A stretch of DNA of 32,579 nt, from NCBI GenBank assembly GCA_001304315.1, contig LJUW01000023.1:1-32579 (forward strand), given 5' to 3'. This DNA comes from a candidate division Zixibacteria bacterium SM23_73_2 (GTDB taxonomy: Bacteria; Zixibacteria; MSB-5A5; SM23-73-2). Position 1 is the stretch's first letter. Every line of letters begins with the position of its first letter. The notes beneath the pieces are model-generated. The model saw only the letters and a program-made list of their open reading frames with translations, ran no database searches and was not told the DNA's origin. Below are positions 25,437-32,399 of this stretch, one piece after another. The position numbers and the translations under genes were made by a program.

Positions 25437-26213
25437 TTAGATCTCTATCTGGGTGATGTTGTCATAGATGAAATCCGGCTGTAAATTCTTATCGATCCCC
25501 TCCACTATCTTTTCGTCCTTATATTTTCCGGATAAAACAAAGCAGGTTTTCATTCCCATCTTTTTCGCTCCCAGAAGGTCGGACAGGGGATCATCCGATA
25601 TCATCATCGTCTCCTCGGGAGTTAGCTTGAGCTTCTTTATCACCCTTTCGAAGAAAAGTGAGCTTGGTTTTCCCAAAACATAAGCTTTTTTGCCGGATGA
25701 GTATTCCAAAGCTTTGACCACAGCTCCAACCGAGGGTGCCAGTTTTCCATCCTGGTCGGTGAAAAGTTTGTTTACGTGCAAAGCCAGTAGCTGAGCATCG
25801 TTTTTTACCAGATGGGATAAGGCTAACTTGAGTTTGTTATAGTTAAGCTTCTGATCAAGACCCACCAGAACTGCCTGAACGTCCGGACTGTGAAGTTTTA
25901 TTCCATTCTCCTTTAAAAATTTTTTAAATTCGTTTGACCCTATGGCAAAGCATTTTTTAATATTTGCCCCTAAAAGCCAATCCAAGGCCACGCTCATACA
26001 GGATTCTAATTCACCTTCATCCAGCTCAAATCCTATGTTCCAGAGAAGCTGCAAGAGGTCCTTGGGTGGATGGGTGGTGTTGTTAGTAACCAGGGCGAAT
26101 TTGAATTCTGCTTGTCTCAAATTTCTGATCCACTCCAAAGCTCCAGGAACAGGTATATAGGACTTGTCGGTGACAATAGTTCCTTCAATATCAATTAAAT
26201 AAGATTCAGCCAT
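25437..26213 (-). CDS. HAD superfamily (subfamily IIA, NagD/HDHD2-like) phosphatase
   Basis: 258 residues. Motif I is LIDIEGTIV with nucleophile Asp8, but the usual second Asp (DxD) is Glu10. Motif II is 'ALVTNNTT' with Thr43. The subfamily IIA cap (about 80-190) carries 'QAVLVGLDQKLNYNKLKLA'. Motif III is the lysine in 'VLGKPSSLFFERV', and motif IV is 'MMISDDPLSDLLGAKKMGMKT'. The family removes phosphate from small molecules; the substrate is unknown. Motif I begins at residue 8, so the ATG at 26213 is the only sensible start. It has no ribosome-binding site and lies within a few bases of the predicted transcription start. It heads the operon with ychF, hsp20 and lon. Confidence 0.9.
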   Translation of the reverse strand: MAESYLIDIEGTIVTDKSYIPVPGALEWIRNLRQAEFKFALVTNNTTHPPKDLLQLLWNIGFELDEGELESCMSVALDWLLGANIKKCFAIGSNEFKKFLKENGIKLHSPDVQAVLVGLDQKLNYNKLKLALSHLVKNDAQLLALHVNKLFTDQDGKLAPSVGAVVKALEYSSGKKAYVLGKPSSLFFERVIKKLKLTPEETMMISDDPLSDLLGAKKMGMKTCFVLSGKYKDEKIVEGIDKNLQPDFIYDNITQIEI

Positions 26214-26221
26214 ATATATTA

Positions 26222-26250
26222 ATTTTAAATTATTTCATTTTACTTGTCAA
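26222..26250 (-). promoter_or_regulatory. Promoter giving a leaderless mRNA for the HAD-ychF-hsp20-lon operon
   Basis: Reverse strand TTGACA (26250-26245), 17 bases, TAAAAT (26227-26222). Only eight bases separate the -10 box from the ATG at 26213, so the start of transcription should fall at or within about two bases of the ATG. Confidence 0.78.
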
Positions 26251-26270
26251 CAGTTTTAAGAATAAACTAC

Positions 26271-26328
26271 GGGAGGGGACCCCCCGCCTTAGGTGGGGGA
26301 TTTCGATAATCTCAACAAGCCCCTCCCC
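26271..26328. repeat. Branched repeat element, copy B
   Basis: The outer stem GGGAGGGG pairs with CCCCTCCC. The inner stem is CCCCCGCC-TTA-GGTGGGGG. It shares GGGATTTCG, CTCAACAAGC and CTCCCCT blocks with copy A at 21341-21396, while the inner stem is different but still paired. Confidence 0.75.
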
Positions 26329-26444
26329 TCCATTTTATTCTTCTAATCTGTTCAATCTGTTGAAAATCCCCTTGAAGCTCATAAAATTTAAATCGCACTA
26401 AATTTTAGGGTTATGATTTTCCGATAATTCAATATAAAACCAGG

Positions 26445-26675
26445 TTGAAAGGTGAGATATTGAAAAACCAAAACTTCCCTTGCGAGTTCTTTATCCAGGA
26501 TATAATAGATGAGACGGAAACTCAATTCCGGGCATTCGTTAAAAAGCCAGAGGACCGCTTTGCCAATCCCAAATGCTACTGGCTTCCCAAAGATAAGTTG
26601 AAAGAATTTTCTCTATGTGGAATAAAAGGTTATAAAATACCTACCTCAGTTGCCAAAAAGATAGGTTTGATTTAG
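26445..26675 (+). CDS. Small protein of unknown function
   Basis: Up to 76 residues from a TTG at 26445; a second TTG at 26460 sits a few bases after AAAGGTGAG and may be the true start (71 residues). The C-terminal part 'FANPKCYWLPKDKLKEFSLCGIKGYKIPTSVAKKIGLI' (given by its ends) looks like a folded, protein-like sequence with two cysteines. Composition is balanced and no gene overlaps it. No family recognised, no signal peptide, no membrane segment. It is the only plus-strand gene between the lon operon and the gcvT group. Confidence 0.5.
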   Translation: MKGEILKNQNFPCEFFIQDIIDETETQFRAFVKKPEDRFANPKCYWLPKDKLKEFSLCGIKGYKIPTSVAKKIGLI

Positions 26676-26770
26676 AATTAAAATCGCAAAAAAGAATAAA
26701 AGGGGAAAGACCAATCTCCTCCTAAAATTCTATACTTATAATCTATTGATCGTCACAAACTTTTTAATCC

Positions 26771-26820
26771 GTTTCATCTGTTGGGAATATATTAAGGAAA
26801 ATTTCCCAACAGATTAAAGG
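26771..26820. repeat. ATCTGTTGGG inverted repeat, copy 3
   Basis: GTTTCATCTGTTGGGAAT is followed after about 15 bases by TTTCCCAACAGATTAAA, giving an imperfect palindrome of the same family as 2211-2382. A further half copy, TTTCATCTGTTGGGAATTTC, covers 26861-26880 and overlaps the end of the next gene. Confidence 0.85.
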
Positions 26821-26863
26821 CTGAAAATGATATATTGTTAATCTGTTTTATCTGCCATCTATT

Positions 26864-27733
26864 TCATCTGTTGGGAATTTCAACTTCACACTTCACCAAA
26901 TAATCCAGCCACCCTGCTGTCATATCCGGATGGGAAGGAGTATCGTTGTAATAACCCCAGCCTCCATCCTGGTGCTGGTTGTCAACCAGATTCTGAATAC
27001 ATTCTTTAACCCAGGGATTTTCCTTATCAAATCCGAGCAACAAAAACATTCCCAGGGGACTTTCAACAGGCTCTTTCCATTTATCCTTGTGCTTTAAAGC
27101 CGCATCTAAAGCTTTTTTTAAAACCTCTGAATCAGTTTCCTCACCAGAAGAGACCAAACCTTTTACCACCCCCTCTATGGTCCACATCTCGGTTTTCTGT
27201 AAATCAAAAGAGCCGGTATGGGAGGGCCAGCCGCCCTCTTTATTCTGCATCTTTTTAAGAAATTCAACACCTCTTTTGACCTGAGAACTCTCTTTTAACC
27301 CTGCCTCAACCAGAGTGTGGATAACCTCTCCGGTTATCCAGGTAACAGAGTGAGTAGCGGAAAACCAGACCCACTTTGGATCTAAAAGAGACTTCATCTC
27401 CTCCGGCTCTGACCAGCCACCATCCTCTTTTTGTTTCTTTAAAAGAAAGCCAATCCCTTCTTTTACCAGTCCTGAATCTTTTTTCTGACCAGATCTCAAA
27501 AGCAAAGAGAGCGTCCTGGCAGAATCCCAGACAGAGGAGGGAGCGCTCTTCTCCTCCCATTTACCTAACCAGGACCAACCCCCATCCGAGTTCTGTGAAA
27601 GAACGGTTTTATCAAATGCAAGTTTGAATTCCACCTCATCGGTTCTATTTAATATCATAGGCAAAAGAAGCTTCTGATATGTTCTGCCGTTTTTTTGAAT
27701 ATATGAAACCGGATCATATTTTAGTTTGAACAC
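26864..27733 (-). CDS. Terpene-cyclase/prenyltransferase-like alpha/alpha-toroid protein
   Basis: 289 residues from a GTG at 27733, which follows AAGGAGGTTAAAG. Four QW-type repeats are visible: 'QNSDGGWSW', 'QKEDGGWSE', 'QNKEGGWPSH' and 'QHQDGGWGYYN'. Helical segments between them give the barrel fold of squalene-hopene cyclases and protein prenyltransferase beta subunits. It is under half the length of a squalene-hopene cyclase, has no DXDD acid motif that I can see, and no signal peptide. A catalytic role is therefore doubtful; binding or an unknown reaction is possible. The last codons EIPNR and the TGA stop are encoded by a dispersed ATCTGTTGGG repeat. Confidence 0.85.
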   Translation of the reverse strand: MFKLKYDPVSYIQKNGRTYQKLLLPMILNRTDEVEFKLAFDKTVLSQNSDGGWSWLGKWEEKSAPSSVWDSARTLSLLLRSGQKKDSGLVKEGIGFLLKKQKEDGGWSEPEEMKSLLDPKWVWFSATHSVTWITGEVIHTLVEAGLKESSQVKRGVEFLKKMQNKEGGWPSHTGSFDLQKTEMWTIEGVVKGLVSSGEETDSEVLKKALDAALKHKDKWKEPVESPLGMFLLLGFDKENPWVKECIQNLVDNQHQDGGWGYYNDTPSHPDMTAGWLDYLVKCEVEIPNR

Positions 27734-27844
27734 CTTTAACCTCCTTATTATTTTCCCTTATCCTCGGTAATACTTTTATCTTAACTTCGGGGTAAGGTAC
27801 CCTGAAATAACCTGAATAATCCTTTTTTCCTCTTGAGTATCTAT

Positions 27845-27963
27845 GTTCGCTTCATCCATTAAATCCACTCAATCCCCTGACTATTTTATCTGTTAAATCC
27901 GTTAAATCTGCTGACTAATTTATCTGTTTAATCCGCGTAATCCGGTGACAGCTAAATCCGCTG
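27845..27963. repeat. GGATTTAACAGAT-type tandem repeat tract
   Basis: On the reverse strand, CGGATTAAACAGATAAATTA and CGGATTTAACAGATAAAATA appear as near-identical units, each followed by GTCAG. Further GGATT(T/G)A steps lie on both sides. The tract reaches into the end of the ThiD2 gene. The AACAGAT core is shared with the ATCTGTTGGG repeats. Confidence 0.75.
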
Positions 27964-28365
27964 AACGATTTCTTTCTCCAGCTCGTAGATTTTAAACCTC
28001 ACCCTCTTGAATTTCTCCCCGGATTCCTCATTAATTAACTTCCCGAACTCCTCCAAAGCCCGCAAAGCCTCCTCAGATCTTTTAAGATTAGCCTCCACTA
28101 TACTTTTTAACTTATCCCTTTTCCTTTCGGTTTTTCCCATCCCCCTGGCGCCAACGTCTCCCTGGCTATCCCGGTGTAAAAGGAGCTTCTCTTCCTCAAA
28201 GCTTTCTTTTGCGATTTTGGTTATCCTGTGCCTTGTTGACTTAATACTTTTTGAAAGCCTCTCATCCTCCAGATAGAATCTTGCTACCTCCTCAACCACC
28301 CTCAAGCCCTCCCGGGCGCGGTTGAGATTGGCATCCAGTATCCTGTATATTTTTTTCATCTGCAT
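27952..28365 (-). CDS. thiD2: Stand-alone ThiD2-like domain protein
   Basis: 137 residues. The N-terminal signature 'RILDANLNRAREGLRVVEEVARFYLED' and 'LHRDSQGDVGARG' match the ThiD2 domain usually fused in front of thiamine-phosphate synthase (ThiE). ThiD2 has been described as a hydroxymethylpyrimidine phosphate kinase that is unrelated to ThiD. A second copy-like segment 'IVEANLKRSEEALRALEEFGKL' (about 90-112) echoes the N-terminal helix, so the fold contains an internal repeat. No ThiE follows within the window. The first ATG lies 11 bases after the zinc-ribbon gene; ribosome-binding site weak. The stop codon is supplied by repeat sequence. Confidence 0.82.
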   Translation of the reverse strand: MQMKKIYRILDANLNRAREGLRVVEEVARFYLEDERLSKSIKSTRHRITKIAKESFEEEKLLLHRDSQGDVGARGMGKTERKRDKLKSIVEANLKRSEEALRALEEFGKLINEESGEKFKRVRFKIYELEKEIVQRI

Positions 28366-28376
28366 AACTTAAAACT

Positions 28377-28655
28377 CTATTTCCATCTAACCTTTTCATT
28401 GCAGTGAGGACAAAAATAGGGATCGTCCTCATAATATTTTCCACAGTAAGGGCAGAGTTTGGGAGGCTCCTTTGACCTTAGTTTTTTCTGAGTATCCGGA
28501 CGGGAGATAAGCCATAATGGAAAGAATAAGGGGAAAATCAGAAGAGTGCCTAAAAACCATCCAAAACATGCCCCGCTCGATTTCCCCCTTTTTTTGGCAT
28601 CGTTGTAAACCCAGAATGCTAAAACGATTGCTATAAGAAGCCAGAGATATTTCAT
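28377..28655 (-). CDS. Small membrane protein with C-terminal zinc ribbon
   Basis: 92 residues. Two membrane helices (about 2-18 and 31-50) are separated by 'NDAKKRGKSSGAC', and a cytoplasmic C-terminal ribbon carries CPYC and CPHC, about 15 residues apart, able to bind one zinc ion. This architecture is widespread in small uncharacterised bacterial proteins; the function is unknown. It lies 30 bases after gcvT and 11 bases before the ThiD2 gene on the same strand, so it is probably co-transcribed with both. Confidence 0.8.
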   Translation of the reverse strand: MKYLWLLIAIVLAFWVYNDAKKRGKSSGACFGWFLGTLLIFPLFFPLWLISRPDTQKKLRSKEPPKLCPYCGKYYEDDPYFCPHCNEKVRWK

Positions 28656-28685
28656 TACTTTACATACCCAATTAGTTGGACTTTG

Positions 28686-29789
28686 CTATTTATGAGTAAA
28701 GTTCTTATAAAACGGAGGTTTTATTATCTCCGCTGAAAATGGTTTTCCCCTTATTAAAATATCAACACTCTCCCCCAACTTGGCAAATTCAGTGGAAACG
28801 TACCCCACCCCTATACCCTTTTCTAAAGACGGGGAAAAAATTCCGCTGGTTACCTTCCCTATCTTTTCACCGTTTTTTTGAATATCATATCCCTTTCTGG
28901 GAAAACCTTTATCCTTTAAAACGAAACAGACCAGCTTCCTTTTTGGTCCATCTTTTTTAACTTTTAAAATGACATCCCTGCCTATAAAATCACCCTTATC
29001 CAGCTTTACGATCCAGCCCAGCCCGGCCTCAATGGGATTGGTGGTCTGGTCTATGTCGTTTCCGTAAAGAGCATACTTCATCTCCAGCCTCAAGGAATCC
29101 CTGGCTCCCAGTCCAATCGGCTCGATCTCCATTTCCTTGCCTGCCTCCATACAGGAGGTCCACAAATTCTCAGCATGGCAAAAGGAAAAGTAAAGCTCAA
29201 AACCATCCTCGCCGGTGTATCCGGTTCTGGAGAAAAGCAAATCCACACCCGAGACCCTCCCAAAGTTAGACCAGTAATATCGCATTTTGTTCAAGTCCAC
29301 ATCAGTGAGCTTGGTCAGGATCTTCTCCGCATCCGGACCCTGAATCGCCAGAAGTGCGGTTTCGTCGCTTTTGTTTATTAGGTTGACATCTCCGAAAAGA
29401 TTATCATTCAGCCACTGGAAATCCTTGTCGATGTTGGTGGCATTGACCACCAGCATATAATAGTTATGTAATTTATAAATCAAAAGATCATCCACAATCC
29501 CCCCGTCCGGATAGCACATGCAGCAGTACTGAACCTGATACCGCTTTAGCTTTGAGACATCGTTGGTGGTAACCTTCTGCAAGAAAGCTAAAGCATCCTT
29601 GCCATGAACCTCGAACTCCCCCATATGGGTGATGTCGAAAAGACCCACCTTAGATCTTACTTTTCTGTGCTCCTGGATTATCCCCTGAAATTGAATCGGC
29701 ATCCAGTACCCGGCAAACTCCACCATTTTGGCACTGTTTTTCAGATGAAAATCGTAAAAAGGTGTTTTTTTAAGCTCTGGACTGCTCAT
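28686..29789 (-). CDS. gcvT: Glycine cleavage system T protein (aminomethyltransferase)
   Basis: 367 residues from the ATG at 29789, which follows GAGGTTTAAAT; an in-frame start nine codons earlier has no such site. The GcvT folate-binding domain shows 'KMVEFAGYWMPIQFQGIIQEHRKVRSKVGLFDITHMGE' in parts (FAGW/Y, DITHMGE), 'TTNDV', 'YPDGGIVDDLLIYK' with the conserved aspartates, and 'SRTGYTGEDGFELY'. The C-terminal barrel domain has 'GRDVILKVK' and 'GKVTSGIFSPSLEKGIGVGYV'. It transfers the aminomethyl carbon of glycine to tetrahydrofolate. The other cleavage genes (gcvH, gcvP) are not in this window, and I see no glycine riboswitch upstream. Confidence 0.95.
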   Translation of the reverse strand: MSSPELKKTPFYDFHLKNSAKMVEFAGYWMPIQFQGIIQEHRKVRSKVGLFDITHMGEFEVHGKDALAFLQKVTTNDVSKLKRYQVQYCCMCYPDGGIVDDLLIYKLHNYYMLVVNATNIDKDFQWLNDNLFGDVNLINKSDETALLAIQGPDAEKILTKLTDVDLNKMRYYWSNFGRVSGVDLLFSRTGYTGEDGFELYFSFCHAENLWTSCMEAGKEMEIEPIGLGARDSLRLEMKYALYGNDIDQTTNPIEAGLGWIVKLDKGDFIGRDVILKVKKDGPKRKLVCFVLKDKGFPRKGYDIQKNGEKIGKVTSGIFSPSLEKGIGVGYVSTEFAKLGESVDILIRGKPFSAEIIKPPFYKNFTHK

Positions 29790-29960
29790 ATTTAAACCTC
29801 GACTTTCTTTATTCACCTATGATAATGAATATCCAAAGAAATTGAAAGGGAAAAATTGAAAATACTCCAAAGAGCGAATTTACTAATGCAAAAACTAATT
29901 CACTGAACTTTTGTCAAACTCCGATGGAAATAAAACAACCATTCTTTAAGGAATAAAAAA

Positions 29961-30785
29961 TTATCTTTTGCTTTTTATCTTAAACTCATCGATCAGGTTT
30001 AAATCGTAATCGAAAACCTCCACCTTTAGATTATCCCCGGCCCTTTCAAGTTTGCAGAAGTGGTATCTCTTAACATAAACCTGGCTGTAAGGGCTTTTCC
30101 TTTCCTGATCGTAAAGCGGGGCTCCCCCTCCGCCGGTGATTATGTAGTAGATATTATTGCAATGACTTCTTTCGTAAGCATGGTCGTGCCCGTTGAAAAC
30201 CGCATCCACACCGTATTTTTCAAACAAAGGTACAATGGTCTCTCTCAGCCCCATCTCATCTTCATCATGGGGACCGGTGCTGTAGGGTGGGTGGTGAAAT
30301 ATGGCAATGATGAACTTTGTTTCATCTTCTAAACTTTTAAGATCATCCTCTAACCAATTATATTGATCCGTGCCGGGCTTGATATCCCAGTTGCTGTCCA
30401 GTATGATAAAATGCATTCGGTCGAATTCAACCGAATACCATCTTTCGTTGTTGGGAAGATCGAAGTTTTCAAAATAAATGGGGGAGTTGTTCTCGTGGTT
30501 TCCCAGGCAGGGATAAAAATCCACAGACTCAAGCATCTCTGAGGTTATCTGGTGAAAGTATTCCCAGTCCTCAGGCTCCAGTCCGTGGTGAACCAGATCC
30601 CCGGTATGAAAAACCACCTGGGGCTTTTTGCTCATCATCGCGTTGACCACCTTCTGATGAGAAAGGTGATCTGTTCGGGTGTCACCATAGATGGCAATGG
30701 TCGGGGATTCGGATAAAAAAGTGCAGGAGAGTTGAAAAAGAATTAATACTATAGTAAGAAGCCCTATCGATTTCAAGCTTTTCAT
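29961..30785 (-). CDS. Exported calcineurin-like metallophosphoesterase, probable lipoprotein
   Basis: 274 residues from the ATG at 30785, eight bases after AAGG; an ATG at 30791 is too close to that site. The signal peptide ends in 'LILFQLSC' with Cys21 as a likely lipidation site. All metal-binding motifs are present: GDTR, GDLVHHG, GNHE, 'FHHPPYS' and GHDHAYE, the pattern of purple-acid-phosphatase-like enzymes. It is expected to hydrolyse phosphate esters in the periplasm or on the cell surface; the substrate is unknown. It is 171 bases upstream of gcvT on the same strand. Confidence 0.9.
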   Translation of the reverse strand: MKSLKSIGLLTIVLILFQLSCTFLSESPTIAIYGDTRTDHLSHQKVVNAMMSKKPQVVFHTGDLVHHGLEPEDWEYFHQITSEMLESVDFYPCLGNHENNSPIYFENFDLPNNERWYSVEFDRMHFIILDSNWDIKPGTDQYNWLEDDLKSLEDETKFIIAIFHHPPYSTGPHDEDEMGLRETIVPLFEKYGVDAVFNGHDHAYERSHCNNIYYIITGGGGAPLYDQERKSPYSQVYVKRYHFCKLERAGDNLKVEVFDYDLNLIDEFKIKSKR

Positions 30786-30836
30786 AATCATATCCTTTCT
30801 AACTCGTTTTTCTTATTGTCGATTTTTTCCAATAAA

Positions 30837-30858
30837 ACCTGTATTTCTTTGTTGTCAA
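30837..30858 (-). promoter_or_regulatory. Candidate promoter of the metallophosphoesterase gene
   Basis: Reverse strand TTGACA at 30858-30853, then about 16 bases to TTTATT. The -35 box is perfect and the -10 box matches four of six, about 50 bases before the chosen ATG. Confidence 0.4.
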
Positions 30859-30884
30859 CTATTATCTACGATAAGTTTTCCCTT

Positions 30885-30902
30885 ATTACCTGGACAGGTA
30901 AT
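30885..30902. promoter_or_regulatory. Perfect 18-bp dyad ATTACCTG-GA-CAGGTAAT, operator candidate
   Basis: Eight-base arms around a two-base centre. The centre is too short for a stable hairpin loop, so a dimeric repressor site is the better reading. It lies upstream of the phosphoesterase promoter on one side and of the secreted-protein gene on the other. Confidence 0.5.
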
Positions 30903-31168
30903 CTGTCAGTCCTTATCGATTCGACCTTTTTTAACTTTTTTTAAAGATTTGAATTTTAAAAGTCGATATTTTAATAGTGTGCTGAAATAGAATAATTTTC
31001 CGGGGCAGTCAGGTAACTTAAAGAGCAAAGGAGGTGAGAGCCATAACTTGACATCCCGCACCTGATCTTTTAACCCCCAAATTTTAAGGAGAAGCCGTTC
31101 TGGGGTCACGTTACTGCAAAGGAGAGCCTAATCAACCAGGAATTATAAACGGTATAAGGAGGGGAAAA
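30903..31168 (+). other. Long leader region before the secreted protein gene
   Basis: About 265 bases without a convincing open frame. AGCAAAGGAGGTGAGAGCC (about 31023) and TGCAAAGGAGAGCC (about 31116) are similar purine-rich segments. AGGTG and CACCT could pair around the first one. TAGAAT at 30989 could be a -10 box but its -35 is poor. GGAGGGGAAAA directly before 31169 is the gene's ribosome-binding site. No known riboswitch was recognised. Confidence 0.4.
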
Positions 31169-31966
31169 ATGAGAGGCAAAACATTCTTTTTTTTACCATT
31201 GATCGCCCTTATGGCGTTTCTTCTGGGATGCACAGGTAGTTTAGTCTGGGCACAGGGGAACGGAGCACCATCTGGTCCCCATTATAATCTGAACATAATC
31301 GGTGTTCCAAAGGATAAGACCGCTGATATGACCGGAAATCACGGTCACAGGATCTTCGTCAAATTAGAGGGCAAAACCAAGATATGGCTGGGTGAAGGGG
31401 ATGATTTTCTGGTTCTGGATGCCAATGGAACCGATGGAAACGGAGCAAAATTCCAGCTTCCCGACCCGGACCCGGACGATGATCTGATTCTATCCTATTC
31501 GGTTTATGCTCGTGCTCTGGGCAGGCCCGGTGGATGGAGCAATACCACCACCTGCTTCGTGGATGATAACGGGGATACCATCTGCTCGGTGGATACTCTT
31601 ACTCTGGTCAGGACAAAGGGAAAGTCAAATTTCACCAATGTTAGCAAGGAGCTTTTAACCCTGTACATCGATACTGACGGCGATGGAGTTGCCGACAGCA
31701 GGGTGGGTCTTTTTGACCAGGAGATTTTCCAGTATTTCTGGGACTATGATAATCACGGCTTGAAATTAGCCCAGCTCAGGTTTTATCCGATTGAGGACAC
31801 CATTCCTCAGGCACCCAAATATGCAACGAAGGATGCCCCCGACCAGATCACGCTTTTCCAGAACTATCCTAATCCCTTCAACCCGGCATGCTACATGTGG
31901 CAAGCGGATTCTACTTCTACAAAATCGAAACTGACAATCTGGTCAAGACCAAAAAGATGCTTCTGA
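31169..31966 (+). CDS. Secreted protein with truncated, frameshifted T9SS-type sorting domain
   Basis: 265 residues as read. The signal region offers both a lipobox-like 'LLGC' (Cys21) and a signal-peptidase site 'VWA-QG'. The body has 'MTGNHGHRIFVKLEG', a 'NFTNVSKELLTLYIDTDGDGVADSRVGLF' segment (DTDGDGVAD resembles a Ca2+-binding loop) and 'HGLKLAQLRFYP'. It then reaches 'ITLFQNYPNPFNP', the standard opening of a roughly 85-residue C-terminal sorting domain. Instead of the domain, the frame runs into 'ACYMWQADST...' and stops. In another frame the normal end of that domain is present (31897-31974, finishing TKKMLLMK). About 45-50 residues are missing at a junction near 31889-31896. The gene is probably damaged, or misassembled. 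Confidence 0.85.
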   Translation: MRGKTFFFLPLIALMAFLLGCTGSLVWAQGNGAPSGPHYNLNIIGVPKDKTADMTGNHGHRIFVKLEGKTKIWLGEGDDFLVLDANGTDGNGAKFQLPDPDPDDDLILSYSVYARALGRPGGWSNTTTCFVDDNGDTICSVDTLTLVRTKGKSNFTNVSKELLTLYIDTDGDGVADSRVGLFDQEIFQYFWDYDNHGLKLAQLRFYPIEDTIPQAPKYATKDAPDQITLFQNYPNPFNPACYMWQADSTSTKSKLTIWSRPKRCF

Positions 31967-31974
31967 TGAAATAA

Positions 31975-32253
31975 CAGACTTAACCTTCTCTACTAAAAGC
32001 CCTCCGGATCTTGCCGGGGGGCTTTTTGTTTTTTTCGCAAGAGGTTCTAAATTCGGCGAATAAAATTCGCCTTGAAAGACTAAAAGCCCCGTCTTCTCCT
32101 CTGGATTAGATTGACATTTGGCAACGACCCTTCCTGTTTTAGAAATCTTTTAATTTCTCGTACAGAAGATCAAATCCCCCATTTCCCGGTTTTTTCTTTG
32201 ATTTTCATGCTCATAAAAAATCCCGTAAAGCCGATAAAGAAAGTAAATAAACC
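31975..32253. other. Intergenic region with terminator and a GGCGAAT/ATTCGCC hairpin
   Basis: Besides the terminator, GGCGAAT-AAA-ATTCGCC forms a perfect seven-base stem at about 32055-32071. The rest, up to the cold-shock promoter, shows no gene or RNA that I recognise. Confidence 0.6.
31995..32036 (+). terminator. Rho-independent terminator
   Basis: GCCCTCCGG, loop ATCTTG, CCGGGGGGC, flanked by AAAA before and TTTTTGTTTTTTT after. It is the clearest terminator in the window and lies 21 bases after the normal end of the damaged sorting domain. The loop again contains CTTG. Confidence 0.92.
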
Positions 32254-32282
32254 TTGACAAATATAAATTTAATGCGTATATA
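32254..32282 (+). promoter_or_regulatory. Promoter of the cold-shock gene
   Basis: TTGACA (32254-32259), 17 bases, TATATA (32277-32282). The expected start near 32289 leaves a leader of about 110 bases, as is common for cspA-type genes. Confidence 0.75.
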
Positions 32283-32399
32283 ACAGAAGCATAAGCAGGA
32301 AGGAAAAATTTAGTTTTTTAAGGTCGAAATTATTCCACACAAAAAAAATTCCCAAACTTTTATGGTTTTTTATTTAAAAAGAAAGAAGGAGGTGATTCA

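Noticed and set aside
27845-27963. CRISPR array
   Set aside because: The repeated GGATTTAACAGAT units are short, imperfect and nearly contiguous, without unique spacers of even length; no cas genes in the window.
29790-29960. Glycine riboswitch upstream of gcvT
   Set aside because: The 171-base gap lacks the conserved aptamer segments and has no strong stems.
30903-31168. Cyclic-di-GMP or cobalamin riboswitch before the secreted protein
   Set aside because: The leader has purine-rich repeats but none of the conserved core segments of those aptamers.
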